This document shows positions 15,619 to 24,514 of a stretch of DNA of 64,000 nucleotides, in pieces. The notes beneath the pieces were generated by a model. That model saw nothing but the letters and a program-made list of their open reading frames with translations. It made no database searches and had not been told where the DNA came from. The stretch is from positions 237,001 to 301,000 of the forward strand of contig NZ_JACHWH010000004.1 in assembly GCF_014191255.1 (NCBI RefSeq). The letters are read 5' to 3'. The stretch comes from Amycolatopsis bartoniae (GTDB taxonomy: Bacteria > Actinomycetota > Actinomycetes > Mycobacteriales > Pseudonocardiaceae). Made by a program: the position numbers and the translations under genes. The first letter of the stretch is position 1. Every line of letters starts with the position of its first letter.

Positions 15619-18600
15619 CTTCGACGAAATCCGCATCGGCAGGTTCTGCAGGCGGTCGGCCAGGATGCTCACCACCCCGTCGGCCCGCTCCACCACACCA
15701 CGCACCAGCATCGCCGAGCTGCCGCGCGCGATCCGGTGGTAGCGACCCCACAGCCCGGCCGTGCACACGACGTTCACCATGCCCGTCTCGTCCTCGATGT
15801 TGAGGAACGTGATGCCGCCCGCCGTCGCCGGCCGCTGCCGGTGGGTGACCGCGCCGCCGATGAGCACCCGTTTCCCGTTCTCGACGTCCGCCAGCTTCGC
15901 CGCGGGCACCACGCCGAGCGCGTCGAGCCGGTCGCGGATGAACTGCGTCGGATAGCTGTCCGGCGACATGCCGGTGGCCCAGACGTCGGCGACCGCGAGG
16001 TCCACCTCGTCCATGCCCGGCAACGTGGGCGCGTCCGTGCCGACACCGGTGCCCGGCAGCTTCTCCGGTCGTTCCTCGGCCACCGCCCCGGCCGCCCACA
16101 GCGCCCGCCGCCGGTCCCCGCCGATCTCCGGGAAGCAGCCGAACGCGCCCGCCGTCGCCAGCGCCTCGACCTGCGGCCGGGTCAGCCGCACGCGCCGCGC
16201 CACGTCGGCCATGCTCGTGAAGGGTCCGCCGTTTTCCCTTACCCGGACCAGTTCCTCGGCCAGCGCCTGCCCGATCAGCCGGACCGTCGCGAGCCCGACG
16301 CGGACGGCGTGCCTGCCCTCCCCGGCGGGTTCGAGGGTGGCGTGCGGCAGGCTCGCGTTGACGTCCGGGCCGTGCACGACGACCCCGTGCCGCCGGGCGT
16401 CGGCGACGAGCGACTGCGGCGAGTAGAACCCCATCGGCTGCGCGCGCAGCAGGCCCGCGCAGAAGGCGTCCGGGTGGTAGTACTTGAAGTACGCGCTGGC
16501 GAACACGAGGTACGCGAAGCTCAGCGCGTGGCTCTCCGGGAACCCGAAGTTCGAGAACGCCTTCATCTTCTGGAAGATGCGCCCGGCCAGCTCCTCGTCG
16601 ATGCCCTTCTTCGCGGCCCCGGCGTAGAACCGGCGCCGCAGCCGCTCCATCTTCTTCGTGGACCGCTTGGCGCCCATGGCGTGCCGCAGCTCGTCGGCCT
16701 CGGCGGCGGTGAAGTCGGCGACGTCGAGCGCGATCTGCATCATCTGTTCCTGGAACAGCGGCACGCCGTACGTCTTGCCGAGCGCGGGCTCCAGCAGCGG
16801 GTGGTCGTGTTCCCACTTCTCCTGCCCGTTCTTGCGCCGGATGTACGGGTGCACCGACCCGCCCTGGATCGGCCCCGGCCGGATCAGCGCCACCTCGATC
16901 GCGAGGTCGTAGAACTTCTCCGGTTTCAGCCGCGGCAGGGTCGCCATCTGCGCGCGGCTCTCCACCTGGAACACGCCGATCGCGTCCGCGCGCTGGAGCA
17001 TCTCGTAGACGTTGCGGTCGCCCAGGTCGAGCTTGCCGAGGTCGATCTCGACGCCCTTGTGCTCCGCCACCAGTTCGAGCATGTACCGCAGCGCCGAGAG
17101 CATGCCGAGCCCGAGCAGGTCGAACTTGACCAGTCCCGCGGACGCGCAGTCGTCCTTCTCCCACTGCAGCACGCTGCGGTTCTCCATGCGCGCCCACTCG
17201 ATCGGGCACACCTCGCTCACCGGGCGGTCGCAGATCACCATGCCGCCGGAGTGGATGCCGAGGTGCCGCGGGAAGTCCTCCAGCGCGCCCGCCAGCTCCA
17301 GCACCGATACAGGGATGTCGTGGTCGTGACCGTCCCTGGTCTGCTGCAGCGGGCCCCACCGGTCGATCTGCTTGCTCCACGCGTCCTGCTGCCCCGGCGA
17401 GTAGCCCAGCGCCCGGGCGGCGTCGCGCACCGCGGACTTGGCGCGGTAGGTGATCACGTTCGCCACCTGCGCCGCGCGCAGCCTGCCGTGCTTGGCGTAG
17501 ACGTACTGGATGACCTCCTCGCGCCGGTCGGACTCGATGTCGAGGTCGATGTCGGGGTAACCGTCGCGGTCCGGGGCGAGGAACCGCTCGAACAGCAGTT
17601 TCCACTTCACCGAGTCGACCTTGGTGATGCCCAGCGCGTAGCAGACCGCGGAGTTCGCCGCCGAACCCCGGCCCTGGCACAGGATTCCCTGCTCGTGACA
17701 GAACCTCGCGATGTCCCAGACGATGAGGAAGTAGCCGGGGAAGTTCAGCTTCTCGATGATGTCCAGCTCGTGTTCGATCTGCCGCCACGCGTCCGGGCGC
17801 TTTTCGGGCGGCCCGTACTCCTTGAGCGCGCCTTCGCGCACCGTCTCACGCAGGAAGCTCGCCTCGGTCTCGCCCTCGGGGAGGTCGAACGGCGGCAGGT
17901 TCGGCGCCATCAGCTTGAGGTCGAACGCGCACCGCTGCCCCAGCAACGCGGCCCGCTGCACCGCGCCGGGGTAACGCGCGAACCGCGCCGCCATCTCCTC
18001 GCCGGAGTGCAGGAAGGCCATGCCCGACGCCGGCAGCCAGCCCTCCATCTCGTCGACGCTGCGCCGCGCCCGGATCGCGGCCATCGCCCCGGCGAGGCGG
18101 GCGCGGTCCGGCGTCGCGTAGTGCACGTTCCCGGTGGCCACGGTGAGCAGGCCGAGCTCGTCGGCCAGCGCGGCGAGGGCGTCATTGTGTGTGCTGTCCC
18201 CGGGATGCCCTTGGTCGATCAGCTCGACGAACACGTGCTCGGGACCGAACAGGTCCATCAGCCGCCGCATCTCGCGCGCCGCCCCCGCCTGCCCCTCCCG
18301 CAGCAACGCCCGGCGCACCGGGCCCTTGCGGCAGCCGGTGAGGACGACGACCTTGCCGTACACCTCGGCGGCGACGGACTCCAGGTCGTACACCGGGCGC
18401 CCCTTTTCCGCCCGCTGCGCCTTGGGCAGCTCGGCGTCGTGCCCGCGCAGCTGTCCGGCGGTGATCGCCCGGCACAACGCGGCGTAGCCGTCCTCCCGTT
18501 CGGCCAGCAGCAGCAGGTGCTCGCCCTCCGGGTCGGCGATCCCGTTCTGCGGCCCGGAAAGCCCGAAGCTCAGCTCGGTGCCGAACACCGTCTTGACGCC

Positions 18601-18948
18601 CAGTTCCCTTGCCGCGTCGGCGAAACGCACCACGCCGTACATGCCGTCGTGGTCGGTGAGCGCGATGGCGTCCAGCTCCAGCCGCGCTGCCTCCTCCACC
18701 AGCTCCTCGGGGTCGCTCGCGCCGTCGAGGAAGCTGAAGTTGGAGTGGCAGTGCAGCTCGGCGTACGGCACGCGGTGGCCGCCGCCGGAGAGGTCGTCGG
18801 CGCGCCGCGCGGGGAAGTCCGTCGGCCGCAGGTAGCCCTCGCGTTTCCGGCTCCACGCCGGGGAGTCACCGCCGTCGGTGGGTGCCGGATCGCCGTTCAG
18901 CGTCCGTTCGAGCTGCCGCCACGGGACGACGGGGTTGTGCCAGCCCAC
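15601..18948 (-). CDS. dnaE2: Error-prone DNA polymerase DnaE2 (ImuC)
   Basis: A C-family polymerase of about 1115 residues that does translesion synthesis together with ImuA' and ImuB. An N-terminal PHP domain is present (YAELHCHSNFSFLDGASDPEEL, AIALTDHDGMYGV). The palm holds the catalytic aspartates in YPDIDLDIESDRREEV. An OB-type region near the C-terminus (RVLIGGAVTHRQRPATAGGITF) is in the usual place. GTG at 18948 gives the family N-terminus GWHNPVVPWRQLERTL; a 45-residue upstream extension overlaps the small ORF and is not family-like. It is the last gene of the SOS mutasome operon. Confidence 0.93.
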   Translation of the reverse strand: MGWHNPVVPWRQLERTLNGDPAPTDGGDSPAWSRKREGYLRPTDFPARRADDLSGGGHRVPYAELHCHSNFSFLDGASDPEELVEEAARLELDAIALTDHDGMYGVVRFADAARELGVKTVFGTELSFGLSGPQNGIADPEGEHLLLLAEREDGYAALCRAITAGQLRGHDAELPKAQRAEKGRPVYDLESVAAEVYGKVVVLTGCRKGPVRRALLREGQAGAAREMRRLMDLFGPEHVFVELIDQGHPGDSTHNDALAALADELGLLTVATGNVHYATPDRARLAGAMAAIRARRSVDEMEGWLPASGMAFLHSGEEMAARFARYPGAVQRAALLGQRCAFDLKLMAPNLPPFDLPEGETEASFLRETVREGALKEYGPPEKRPDAWRQIEHELDIIEKLNFPGYFLIVWDIARFCHEQGILCQGRGSAANSAVCYALGITKVDSVKWKLLFERFLAPDRDGYPDIDLDIESDRREEVIQYVYAKHGRLRAAQVANVITYRAKSAVRDAARALGYSPGQQDAWSKQIDRWGPLQQTRDGHDHDIPVSVLELAGALEDFPRHLGIHSGGMVICDRPVSEVCPIEWARMENRSVLQWEKDDCASAGLVKFDLLGLGMLSALRYMLELVAEHKGVEIDLGKLDLGDRNVYEMLQRADAIGVFQVESRAQMATLPRLKPEKFYDLAIEVALIRPGPIQGGSVHPYIRRKNGQEKWEHDHPLLEPALGKTYGVPLFQEQMMQIALDVADFTAAEADELRHAMGAKRSTKKMERLRRRFYAGAAKKGIDEELAGRIFQKMKAFSNFGFPESHALSFAYLVFASAYFKYYHPDAFCAGLLRAQPMGFYSPQSLVADARRHGVVVHGPDVNASLPHATLEPAGEGRHAVRVGLATVRLIGQALAEELVRVRENGGPFTSMADVARRVRLTRPQVEALATAGAFGCFPEIGGDRRRALWAAGAVAEERPEKLPGTGVGTDAPTLPGMDEVDLAVADVWATGMSPDSYPTQFIRDRLDALGVVPAAKLADVENGKRVLIGGAVTHRQRPATAGGITFLNIEDETGMVNVVCTAGLWGRYHRIARGSSAMLVRGVVERADGVVSILADRLQNLPMRISSKSRDFR

Positions 18949-18950
18949 GG

Positions 18951-19064
18951 TCAGTCCAGCGGGGTCCGCGGCAGCGGGATCCAGGGCTCCTCGGGTTCGA
19001 GCGCCTGGTCCACGCGCTTCTGCAGCAGCCACTGCCGGATGTCGCGCAGGAACTCGTCTTCCAT
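18951..19064 (-). CDS. 37-residue small ORF between imuB and dnaE2
   Basis: The ATG overlaps the imuB stop as TGATG, and the stop lies two bases before the dnaE2 GTG. The predicted protein is acidic and amphipathic: MEDEFLRDIRQWLLQKRVDQ, then a proline-rich tail (EEPWIPLPRTPLD). This geometry is what a translationally coupled gene would show, and without it there would be a gap of about 115 bp in an otherwise tight operon. I do not recognise a family. It might be a short adaptor of the ImuB/DnaE2 complex or simply a leader for dnaE2. Confidence 0.6.
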   Translation of the reverse strand: MEDEFLRDIRQWLLQKRVDQALEPEEPWIPLPRTPLD

Positions 19065-20620
19065 CAGTCGTACACTCCCTCAACCGTCCATTTGAGACTG
19101 TCCATTCCGGTACCCGTCAGCAGCACCGCCAGCTCCGGTTCGCCCGCCAGCAGCACCTGGATCCGGGTCCGGCACTCGTCGGCACCCCAGCGGGGTTCGA
19201 CCAGCCACGGCCCGGCCCAGTCCAGGACCTGCCGAGGCCCACCGCGCAGGAGCACCACGGCGGGCGGGGCGGTGAGCTCGCGACGCCGGGTGAGCCCGAC
19301 CTCCGCGCCCGCGGCGTCCCGCACCCGCGCCGGCCCCGGCTCGGCGAACACCGTGGCAGGGGACGGCTGCGGCAGCCGGCCCGGCCAGGTGGCGTCCGGC
19401 GGGCTCGTCACCGCCCGGTGGTCGCCCCACGGCACCAGCCGGACCCGTTCGGCCGGGCCACGGCCGCCGTCGAGTACCGCGGTGAAGACGCTGTCCGGGC
19501 CCAGCAGGCCCTGTACGCGGACCAGCGCGCGGGCCGCTTTCTCGTCGTGCTCACCGGTGAGGCCGCGCCAAAGCCCGAGCTGGAGGGACTGCCCTTCGAC
19601 GGTCTCCTCCGGTTGCAGCAGCAGCCGCACGATCCCGGCGGTGGGCCTGCCCGCCGGGTCGGCCCGCAGCCAGCCCTCGAACTGCCAGCGGACGCGGTCG
19701 GCGATCCCTTGCGGCGTCAGGGGTTCCGCGCACCGCCACACGCGGTTGAGCTCCTCGCCGTGCTCGGTGGTGGCGGAGATGCCGAGCCGGGTGCAGGCCA
19801 GCCCGTGTGCGGCGAGCCCGGCGTGGAAGCGTTCGGCGAGGGTCTTCGCCATGAACGCGGCGGCGTCCACGCGGTCCAGCGGCGGGTCGAACTCCTTGGG
19901 CACGGCCAGTTCCGGCGGCAGGCGGCGGCGGTGCGGCGGGCGTTCGGAGCGGCCGTTCGCGAGCCGGTGCGCGACCAGGCCCGCGCTGCCGAAGCGGGAC
20001 ACCACGTCCCGTTCGGTGAGCGCGGCGAACGCCCCGAGGGTGCGCAACCCCAAGCGGCGCAACAGGTCCACGAGCTCGGCGCGGTCGACGTCCGGCTGGT
20101 CGAGCTCGTGGACGCCGAGCGGGGCGAGGAACTCCTTGGCCCTTCCGCGTTCGACGATGACACCCCGGTGCGCGGCGAGCGTGGCGGCGAACAGCCCGTC
20201 GGCGATGCCGATCTGGCATTCCACGCCCGCGTGGCCGGACACCTGGTCCACCAGCAGCTCGGCCAGCGCCTGCTCGCCGCCGAAGTAGCCGGCCGCGCCG
20301 TCGACGGGGACCGCGACCAGCCCGGGCCGCACCACCTCGACGCCGACGACCAGCTCCTCGACGGCGGCCGCGACGGGCTCGAACAGCCGCGCGTCGCGCC
20401 CATCGTCGGTCGCGAAGACGGCCAGCTCGGGGCACCGGGCCTGCGCCTCGCGCCGCCGCATGCCGCGGCGTACCCCGGCAGCGCGGGCGACGGCGGAACA
20501 GGCCACGACCCGGTTGGCGGAGAACACGGCCACGGGCTGGTGGGCCGGCACACCAGCCGCGATGGCCGCCGAGACCGCCGCCCAGTCCGCACACCAGACA
20601 GCGAGCATGCGCGTGGTCAT
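19064..20620 (-). CDS. imuB: Y-family polymerase-like protein ImuB
   Basis: A 518-residue ImuB, the clamp-binding hub of the actinobacterial mutasome. The start MLAVWCADWAAVSAAIAAG aligns with the Y-family start, but the catalytic aspartates are missing (the D-x-D site reads CAD), and the S-x-D-E motif is replaced by VPVDGAAGYFGG, as expected for the catalytically dead ImuB. HhH-type (DLLRRLGLRTLGAFAALTERDVVSRFG) and little-finger regions follow. The ATG at 20620 overlaps the stop of the upstream small ORF as ATGA; longer readings run into other genes. It acts with ImuA' and DnaE2. Confidence 0.9.
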   Translation of the reverse strand: MTTRMLAVWCADWAAVSAAIAAGVPAHQPVAVFSANRVVACSAVARAAGVRRGMRRREAQARCPELAVFATDDGRDARLFEPVAAAVEELVVGVEVVRPGLVAVPVDGAAGYFGGEQALAELLVDQVSGHAGVECQIGIADGLFAATLAAHRGVIVERGRAKEFLAPLGVHELDQPDVDRAELVDLLRRLGLRTLGAFAALTERDVVSRFGSAGLVAHRLANGRSERPPHRRRLPPELAVPKEFDPPLDRVDAAAFMAKTLAERFHAGLAAHGLACTRLGISATTEHGEELNRVWRCAEPLTPQGIADRVRWQFEGWLRADPAGRPTAGIVRLLLQPEETVEGQSLQLGLWRGLTGEHDEKAARALVRVQGLLGPDSVFTAVLDGGRGPAERVRLVPWGDHRAVTSPPDATWPGRLPQPSPATVFAEPGPARVRDAAGAEVGLTRRRELTAPPAVVLLRGGPRQVLDWAGPWLVEPRWGADECRTRIQVLLAGEPELAVLLTGTGMDSLKWTVEGVYD

Positions 20621-20814
20621 CCGACGCCCTCCGCGGGCTGGGAGGCGGTGGCTTCTGTCGCGGTCCAGGGGGTCCCGGTGGCCACCACCGCCCAGGCTGC
20701 GGCCTCTACAGCGCTCCAGGAGCCGGTCCCCATGCCCCGCGCCACACAGCCGCCACCTCGCGCGATCCCAGTGGTCAGGCGGACGCCCTCCACCGTCAAG
20801 AGGGTGGCGGTCAT
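20617..20814 (-). CDS. 65-residue ORF between imuA' and imuB
   Basis: This ORF overlaps the imuA' stop and the imuB start by ATGA at both ends, so it is fully embedded in the operon. Its product starts MTATLLTVEGVRLTTGIARGG and is rich in Ala, Thr, Gly and Trp; no known domain is seen. Its last codons and the DNA around its stop (CGTCGGATGACC) repeat those at the end of imuA', and its first codons resemble those of imuB. It may therefore have arisen by duplication of the imuA'-imuB junction. Whether it is a working gene is uncertain. Confidence 0.5.
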   Translation of the reverse strand: MTATLLTVEGVRLTTGIARGGGCVARGMGTGSWSAVEAAAWAVVATGTPWTATEATASQPAEGVG

Positions 20815-22040
20815 CCGACGTCCTCCGCGATCCACGTGGCGGGCCGGGCGTCTTCCGCGGCCTGGGGAACGCCGGGCAGGGCCAGTTCGGCGTGCCGGGG
20901 CCGGGTGGCGGCGCCCCGGCCCGAGATCCGCACCTCCAGCCGCCGGGTGCGGAAGTGTCCGGCGCCACCGTCCAGTCCCTCCCAGCGGGAGGCGACACAG
21001 GTGAGGTCGAGCTCCGCGCCGGGCCACGGGCCGCAGGAGAGCAGCACGGCTCCCCGGTGGCGGGCGCGGGCGGACAGCCGCCGCGCCACCGAGGGAGCCG
21101 CCCCCGGGGTGACTGCGACCAGGTCGACCCCGTCGAGCAGCGCTGCGGTCACCGAGGCGAACTCCACCCCGGGCCGAGGCACCAGCGCCAGTCGGCCGAC
21201 CTCCACCCCGAGCTCTTCCGCCGCCGCAAGGCCGATGTCGGGCAACCCCACCGCGGCGGCCCACGAACCGGTGGCGGTGGCCTCGGCCAGCAGTGCGAGC
21301 ACGAGCGCGGCGGAACCGTGGACCGCCACCGTGCTGCCGCGCCGCAGACCGCCCGCGGGCAGCAGGTCACGCAACTCCGGCCGCACCGGCAGGAACTGCC
21401 CGTGCGGCGCCGCGGCGGCCAGACTCGCGTGGAGCTTGCGGACACGCTCGAAAACGGCGACGGGCGCGCTGGGTTCCCCACCGGAGACAGCCCCTTCGGC
21501 GGCTACCCAGTCGAAGCCGCCGACGCCGCCAGCCTTCTCGGCGGCCCTCCGACCGAACTCACCCCGGGGAGCCAGTACGGCACCGATGTGACCAGAGCCG
21601 GCCTTCCCGCCATCCCAGCCGGACTCACCACTGGCCGGTACACCGCCAGCGCGAGCAGAACCCGCCTCCCCAGCAGCCTCCCAGCCGAACTCGCCACCGG
21701 GAGCCGGGCCGAAACCAGCCTTCTCACCCCGCCCCCGAGCGACCCCAACCGCCCCACAGCTCCTCGGCGCGGGTATCGCCGGCGGGTCCGCGGCCTGGCC
21801 GGGCTCCCGCACCTCGGCCAGGCCCACGGCCTCCACCGTCGCCGCTGCGATGGGTTCCGAGGCGGTCCCCACCACCTCGTCCCGCGAAGCCGCCCCCGTG
21901 ACGGCTTCCCGCGACGTACCCGGCGAAGCCGCCCCCGAGGCGTCCCCACCGGCACCCACCGACGTGACGGCACCGCCCGGCCTGGCCAGCTCGCTCGCCA
22001 CGAACACCCCGGGCAGAGCCGCCAGCTTCGCGACCGACAC
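20811..22040 (-). CDS. imuA': ImuA' (RecA-like mutasome accessory protein) with a long low-complexity insert
   Basis: A 409-residue protein. The RecA-fold part lies at about residues 190-409: FERVRKLHASL, RPELRDLLPAGGLRRGSTVAVHGSA (a Walker-A-like loop without the usual GKT), AAAVGLPDIGLAAAEELGV, VDLVAVTPGA. Mycobacterial ImuA' is clearly shorter. The extra length is an insert at about residues 20-185 rich in Gly, Ala and Glu, with loose repeats (PGGEFGWEAAGEAG, PRGEFGRRAAEKAGG). The GTG at 22040 is chosen because KLAALPGVFVASELARPG looks like the family start. First gene of the operon, under the LexA box at 22130-22151. Confidence 0.82.
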   Translation of the reverse strand: MSVAKLAALPGVFVASELARPGGAVTSVGAGGDASGAASPGTSREAVTGAASRDEVVGTASEPIAAATVEAVGLAEVREPGQAADPPAIPAPRSCGAVGVARGRGEKAGFGPAPGGEFGWEAAGEAGSARAGGVPASGESGWDGGKAGSGHIGAVLAPRGEFGRRAAEKAGGVGGFDWVAAEGAVSGGEPSAPVAVFERVRKLHASLAAAAPHGQFLPVRPELRDLLPAGGLRRGSTVAVHGSAALVLALLAEATATGSWAAAVGLPDIGLAAAEELGVEVGRLALVPRPGVEFASVTAALLDGVDLVAVTPGAAPSVARRLSARARHRGAVLLSCGPWPGAELDLTCVASRWEGLDGGAGHFRTRRLEVRISGRGAATRPRHAELALPGVPQAAEDARPATWIAEDVG

Positions 22041-22129
22041 CGCACTCCACCTCCCCGCACAGACGTCTCCCGACCCCGGTCCACGGCACGCGCACCAAGG
22101 AGGGAAGGATTCACCGCGGGGAAGGCGGC

Positions 22130-22151
22130 GAGTCGAACACCAGTTCGACTC
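22130..22151 (-). promoter_or_regulatory. LexA (SOS) box of the imuA'-imuB-dnaE2 operon
   Basis: The core TCGAAC-N4-GTTCGA at 22133-22148 matches the actinobacterial LexA box exactly, and the dyad extends three bases further on each side. It lies about 90 bp upstream of the imuA' GTG. LexA repression with release on DNA damage is the expected control. Confidence 0.9.
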
Positions 22152-22197
22152 GCTCAGTCTGCATCGCGCCCGGGCCCACTGTCAAGTCGAACGAAAA

Positions 22198-22224
22198 ACC
22201 GGCGCTCCCAAGGGAAGCGCCGGT
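22198..22224 (-). terminator. Intrinsic terminator of purH
   Basis: On the minus strand ACCGGCGCT pairs with AGCGCCGGT (22198-22206 and 22216-22224), with additional CCC/GGG pairs in the loop, and is followed by TTTTTCG. It starts about 18 bases beyond the purH stop and insulates the SOS operon downstream. Confidence 0.85.
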
Positions 22225-22241
22225 CCTGTCGCAGCGAACGA

Positions 22242-23795
22242 TCAGTGGGTGAAGTGCCGCGTTCCGGTCAGGTACAGGGTCACGCCCGCCTCCTCGGCGG
22301 CCGCGATCACCTCGGCGTCGCGAATGGACCCACCCGGCTGCACGACCGCGCGGACGCCGGCCTCCAGCAGCACCTGCAGCCCGTCCGGGAACGGGAAGAA
22401 CGCGTCCGACGCCGCGACCGAGCCCTTGGCCCGCTCGCCCGCCCGCTGCACCGCCAGCCGCGACGAGTCGACGCGGTTGACCTGCCCCATGCCGACCCCG
22501 ACGGTCGCGCGGTCGTTCGCCAGCAGGATCGCGTTCGACTTCACCGAGCGCAGCGCGCGCCAGGCGAACTCCAGGTCCGCGAGCGTCTCGGCGTCCGCGG
22601 CCTCGCCGGTCGCCAGCTTCCAGTTCGCCGGGTCGTCGCCGGGCGCGTCGATGCGGTCGACGGTCTGCACGAGCATGCCGCCGGAGATCGGCCGGAACTC
22701 GATCGGGTCCGGGTTGCGCAGCTCCGGCAGCCGCAGCAGGCGGATGTTCTTCTTCTGCCGCAACACTTCCAGCGCGTCCTCGTCGAACGCCGGGGCGAGC
22801 ACGACCTCGGTGAACACCTCGGCGATCTGCTCGGCCGCCGCGAGGGTGACCGGGCGGTTGCTGGCGATCACCCCGCCATAAGCCGAAACCGGGTCGCACG
22901 CGTGCGCCTTCCGGTGCGCCTCCGCGACATCCGCGCCCACCGCGATGCCACACGGGTTGGCGTGCTTGATGATCGCGACCGCGGGCTCGGCGAAGTCCGC
23001 GGCGGCCCGGCGCGCGGCGTCGGTGTCGACGTAGTTGTTGTAGGACATGGCCTTGCCGTGCAGCTGCTCGGCGTGCGCCAGCCCGCCGCGCCAGTGCCGG
23101 TACACCGCGGCCCGCTGGTGCGGGTTCTCGCCGTAGCGCAGGATCTCGCCCCGGTCCCACGTGCCGCCGGTGACGTCGGGGAAACCGGAGTCGTCGGCGG
23201 GTGCGTAGACGTTGGCGAACCACGCCGAGACCGCCATGTCGTAGCTCGCCGTGTGCGCGTACGCCTGCGCGGCAAGGCGCTTGCGGTCCTCGAACTCGAA
23301 CCCGCCCTCGCGGACCTGCTCCAGCACCCAGCCGTAGCGCTTCGGGTCCACCACGACGGCCACGCTGCCGTGGTTCTTCGCCGCGGCGCGGACCATCGCG
23401 GGGCCGCCGATGTCGATGTTCTCGACGCAGTCCTCGGGGCTCGCGCCCGACGCGACGGTCTCACGGAACGGGTACAGGTTCACCACCAGCAGGTCGAACG
23501 GCGCGATGTCCAGCTCGCGCAGCTGCTCGACGTGCTCGGGACGGTTCCGGTCGGCCAGCAGCCCGGCGTGCACCCGCGGGTGCAGCGTCTTCACGCGGCC
23601 GTCGAAGGACTCGGGGAAACCGGTGACCTGCTCCACCGGCGTGACCGGCACCCCGGCGTCGGCCAGCGTCTTCGCCGTGCCACCGGTGGACACGATCTCC
23701 ACCCCGGCCGCGTGCAGGCCGGTGCCGAGTTCCAGCAGACCCGTCTTGTCCGAAACACCGATCAGGGCCCGCTTGACCGCTCGCCGTCCTGTCAC
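22242..23795 (-). CDS. purH: Bifunctional AICAR transformylase / IMP cyclohydrolase
   Basis: A 517-residue PurH that carries out the last two steps of IMP synthesis. The N-terminal cyclohydrolase domain shows [44 protein letters not shown], and NLYPF. The transformylase domain has [12 protein letters not shown], the catalytic KHANPCGIA, and [16 protein letters not shown]. The GTG at 23795 overlaps the purN stop (GTGA), so the two are coupled. 10-formyl-THF for both PurN and PurH is supplied by folD elsewhere in the window. Confidence 0.96.
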   Translation of the reverse strand: MTGRRAVKRALIGVSDKTGLLELGTGLHAAGVEIVSTGGTAKTLADAGVPVTPVEQVTGFPESFDGRVKTLHPRVHAGLLADRNRPEHVEQLRELDIAPFDLLVVNLYPFRETVASGASPEDCVENIDIGGPAMVRAAAKNHGSVAVVVDPKRYGWVLEQVREGGFEFEDRKRLAAQAYAHTASYDMAVSAWFANVYAPADDSGFPDVTGGTWDRGEILRYGENPHQRAAVYRHWRGGLAHAEQLHGKAMSYNNYVDTDAARRAAADFAEPAVAIIKHANPCGIAVGADVAEAHRKAHACDPVSAYGGVIASNRPVTLAAAEQIAEVFTEVVLAPAFDEDALEVLRQKKNIRLLRLPELRNPDPIEFRPISGGMLVQTVDRIDAPGDDPANWKLATGEAADAETLADLEFAWRALRSVKSNAILLANDRATVGVGMGQVNRVDSSRLAVQRAGERAKGSVAASDAFFPFPDGLQVLLEAGVRAVVQPGGSIRDAEVIAAAEEAGVTLYLTGTRHFTH

Positions 23796-24454
23796 CGGAA
23801 ACTCACCTTTCGTCCGTCCACAGTGCACCCACCCCGGCCCAGCCGCTCGACCACCTCGACCAGCAGCCGCCGCTCGACCACCTTGATCCGCTCGTGCAGC
23901 CCGGCCTCGTCGTCGTCCGCCTCGACCGCCACCGCCTCCTGCGCGATGATCGGCCCGGTGTCCATACCGGCGTCCACGAAGTGCACCGTGGAGCCGGTGA
24001 CCTTGACGCCCATGGCCAGCGCGTCGGCGACCGCGTGCATGCCGGGGAACGACGGCAGCAGCGCGGGATGCGTGTTGATCACCCGGTTGGAGAACCGGCC
24101 GAGGAAGCTCGGGCCCAGCAGCTTGAGGAAGCCCGCGGACACCACGAGGTCGGGCCGGTAGGCGGCGACGGCTTCGGTGAGCGCCTTGTCCCACGCGGCG
24201 CGGTCGGGGTGGTCGCCCATCCGCACGGTGAAGTGGGGCACTCCGGCCCGCTCGGCCCTGGCCAGCGCCTCGATGCCGTCCCGGTCCGTGCCGACGGCGA
24301 CGATGCGGGCGGGGTAGCCCGGCCGCTGGGCCGCGTCGACGAGCGCCTGCATCAGCGTCCCGGAACCGGACGCGAGCACGACCACCCTCACCGGCGTGGG
24401 CAGGTCCAACCGACTGGACTCCAACGCCTCTCCTTCACCCGGGGTTTCTCGCAT
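23792..24454 (-). CDS. purN: Phosphoribosylglycinamide formyltransferase
   Basis: A 220-residue PurN that formylates GAR in purine synthesis. The family blocks are [19 protein letters not shown] at the start, [13 protein letters not shown], the catalytic [13 protein letters not shown], and [17 protein letters not shown] with the active-site Asp. The ATG at 24454 gives a short leader before the fold; no better internal start is obvious. Second gene of the perM-purN-purH group, an order also found in mycobacteria (Rv0955-Rv0957). Confidence 0.95.
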   Translation of the reverse strand: MRETPGEGEALESSRLDLPTPVRVVVLASGSGTLMQALVDAAQRPGYPARIVAVGTDRDGIEALARAERAGVPHFTVRMGDHPDRAAWDKALTEAVAAYRPDLVVSAGFLKLLGPSFLGRFSNRVINTHPALLPSFPGMHAVADALAMGVKVTGSTVHFVDAGMDTGPIIAQEAVAVEADDDEAGLHERIKVVERRLLVEVVERLGRGGCTVDGRKVSFR

Positions 24455-24514
24455 CGAGCCTAGCTGTCGCGCGAAGCGCGTCCGTTGAGGGTGGTGGTGG
24501 GAGAGGGGCTGGCG

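Noticed and set aside
15736..19095. A 1119-codon open frame opposite dnaE2
   Set aside because: dnaE2 has every expected motif on the minus strand; the plus-strand product is an Arg/His/Ala/Val-rich antisense translation typical of high-GC genes.
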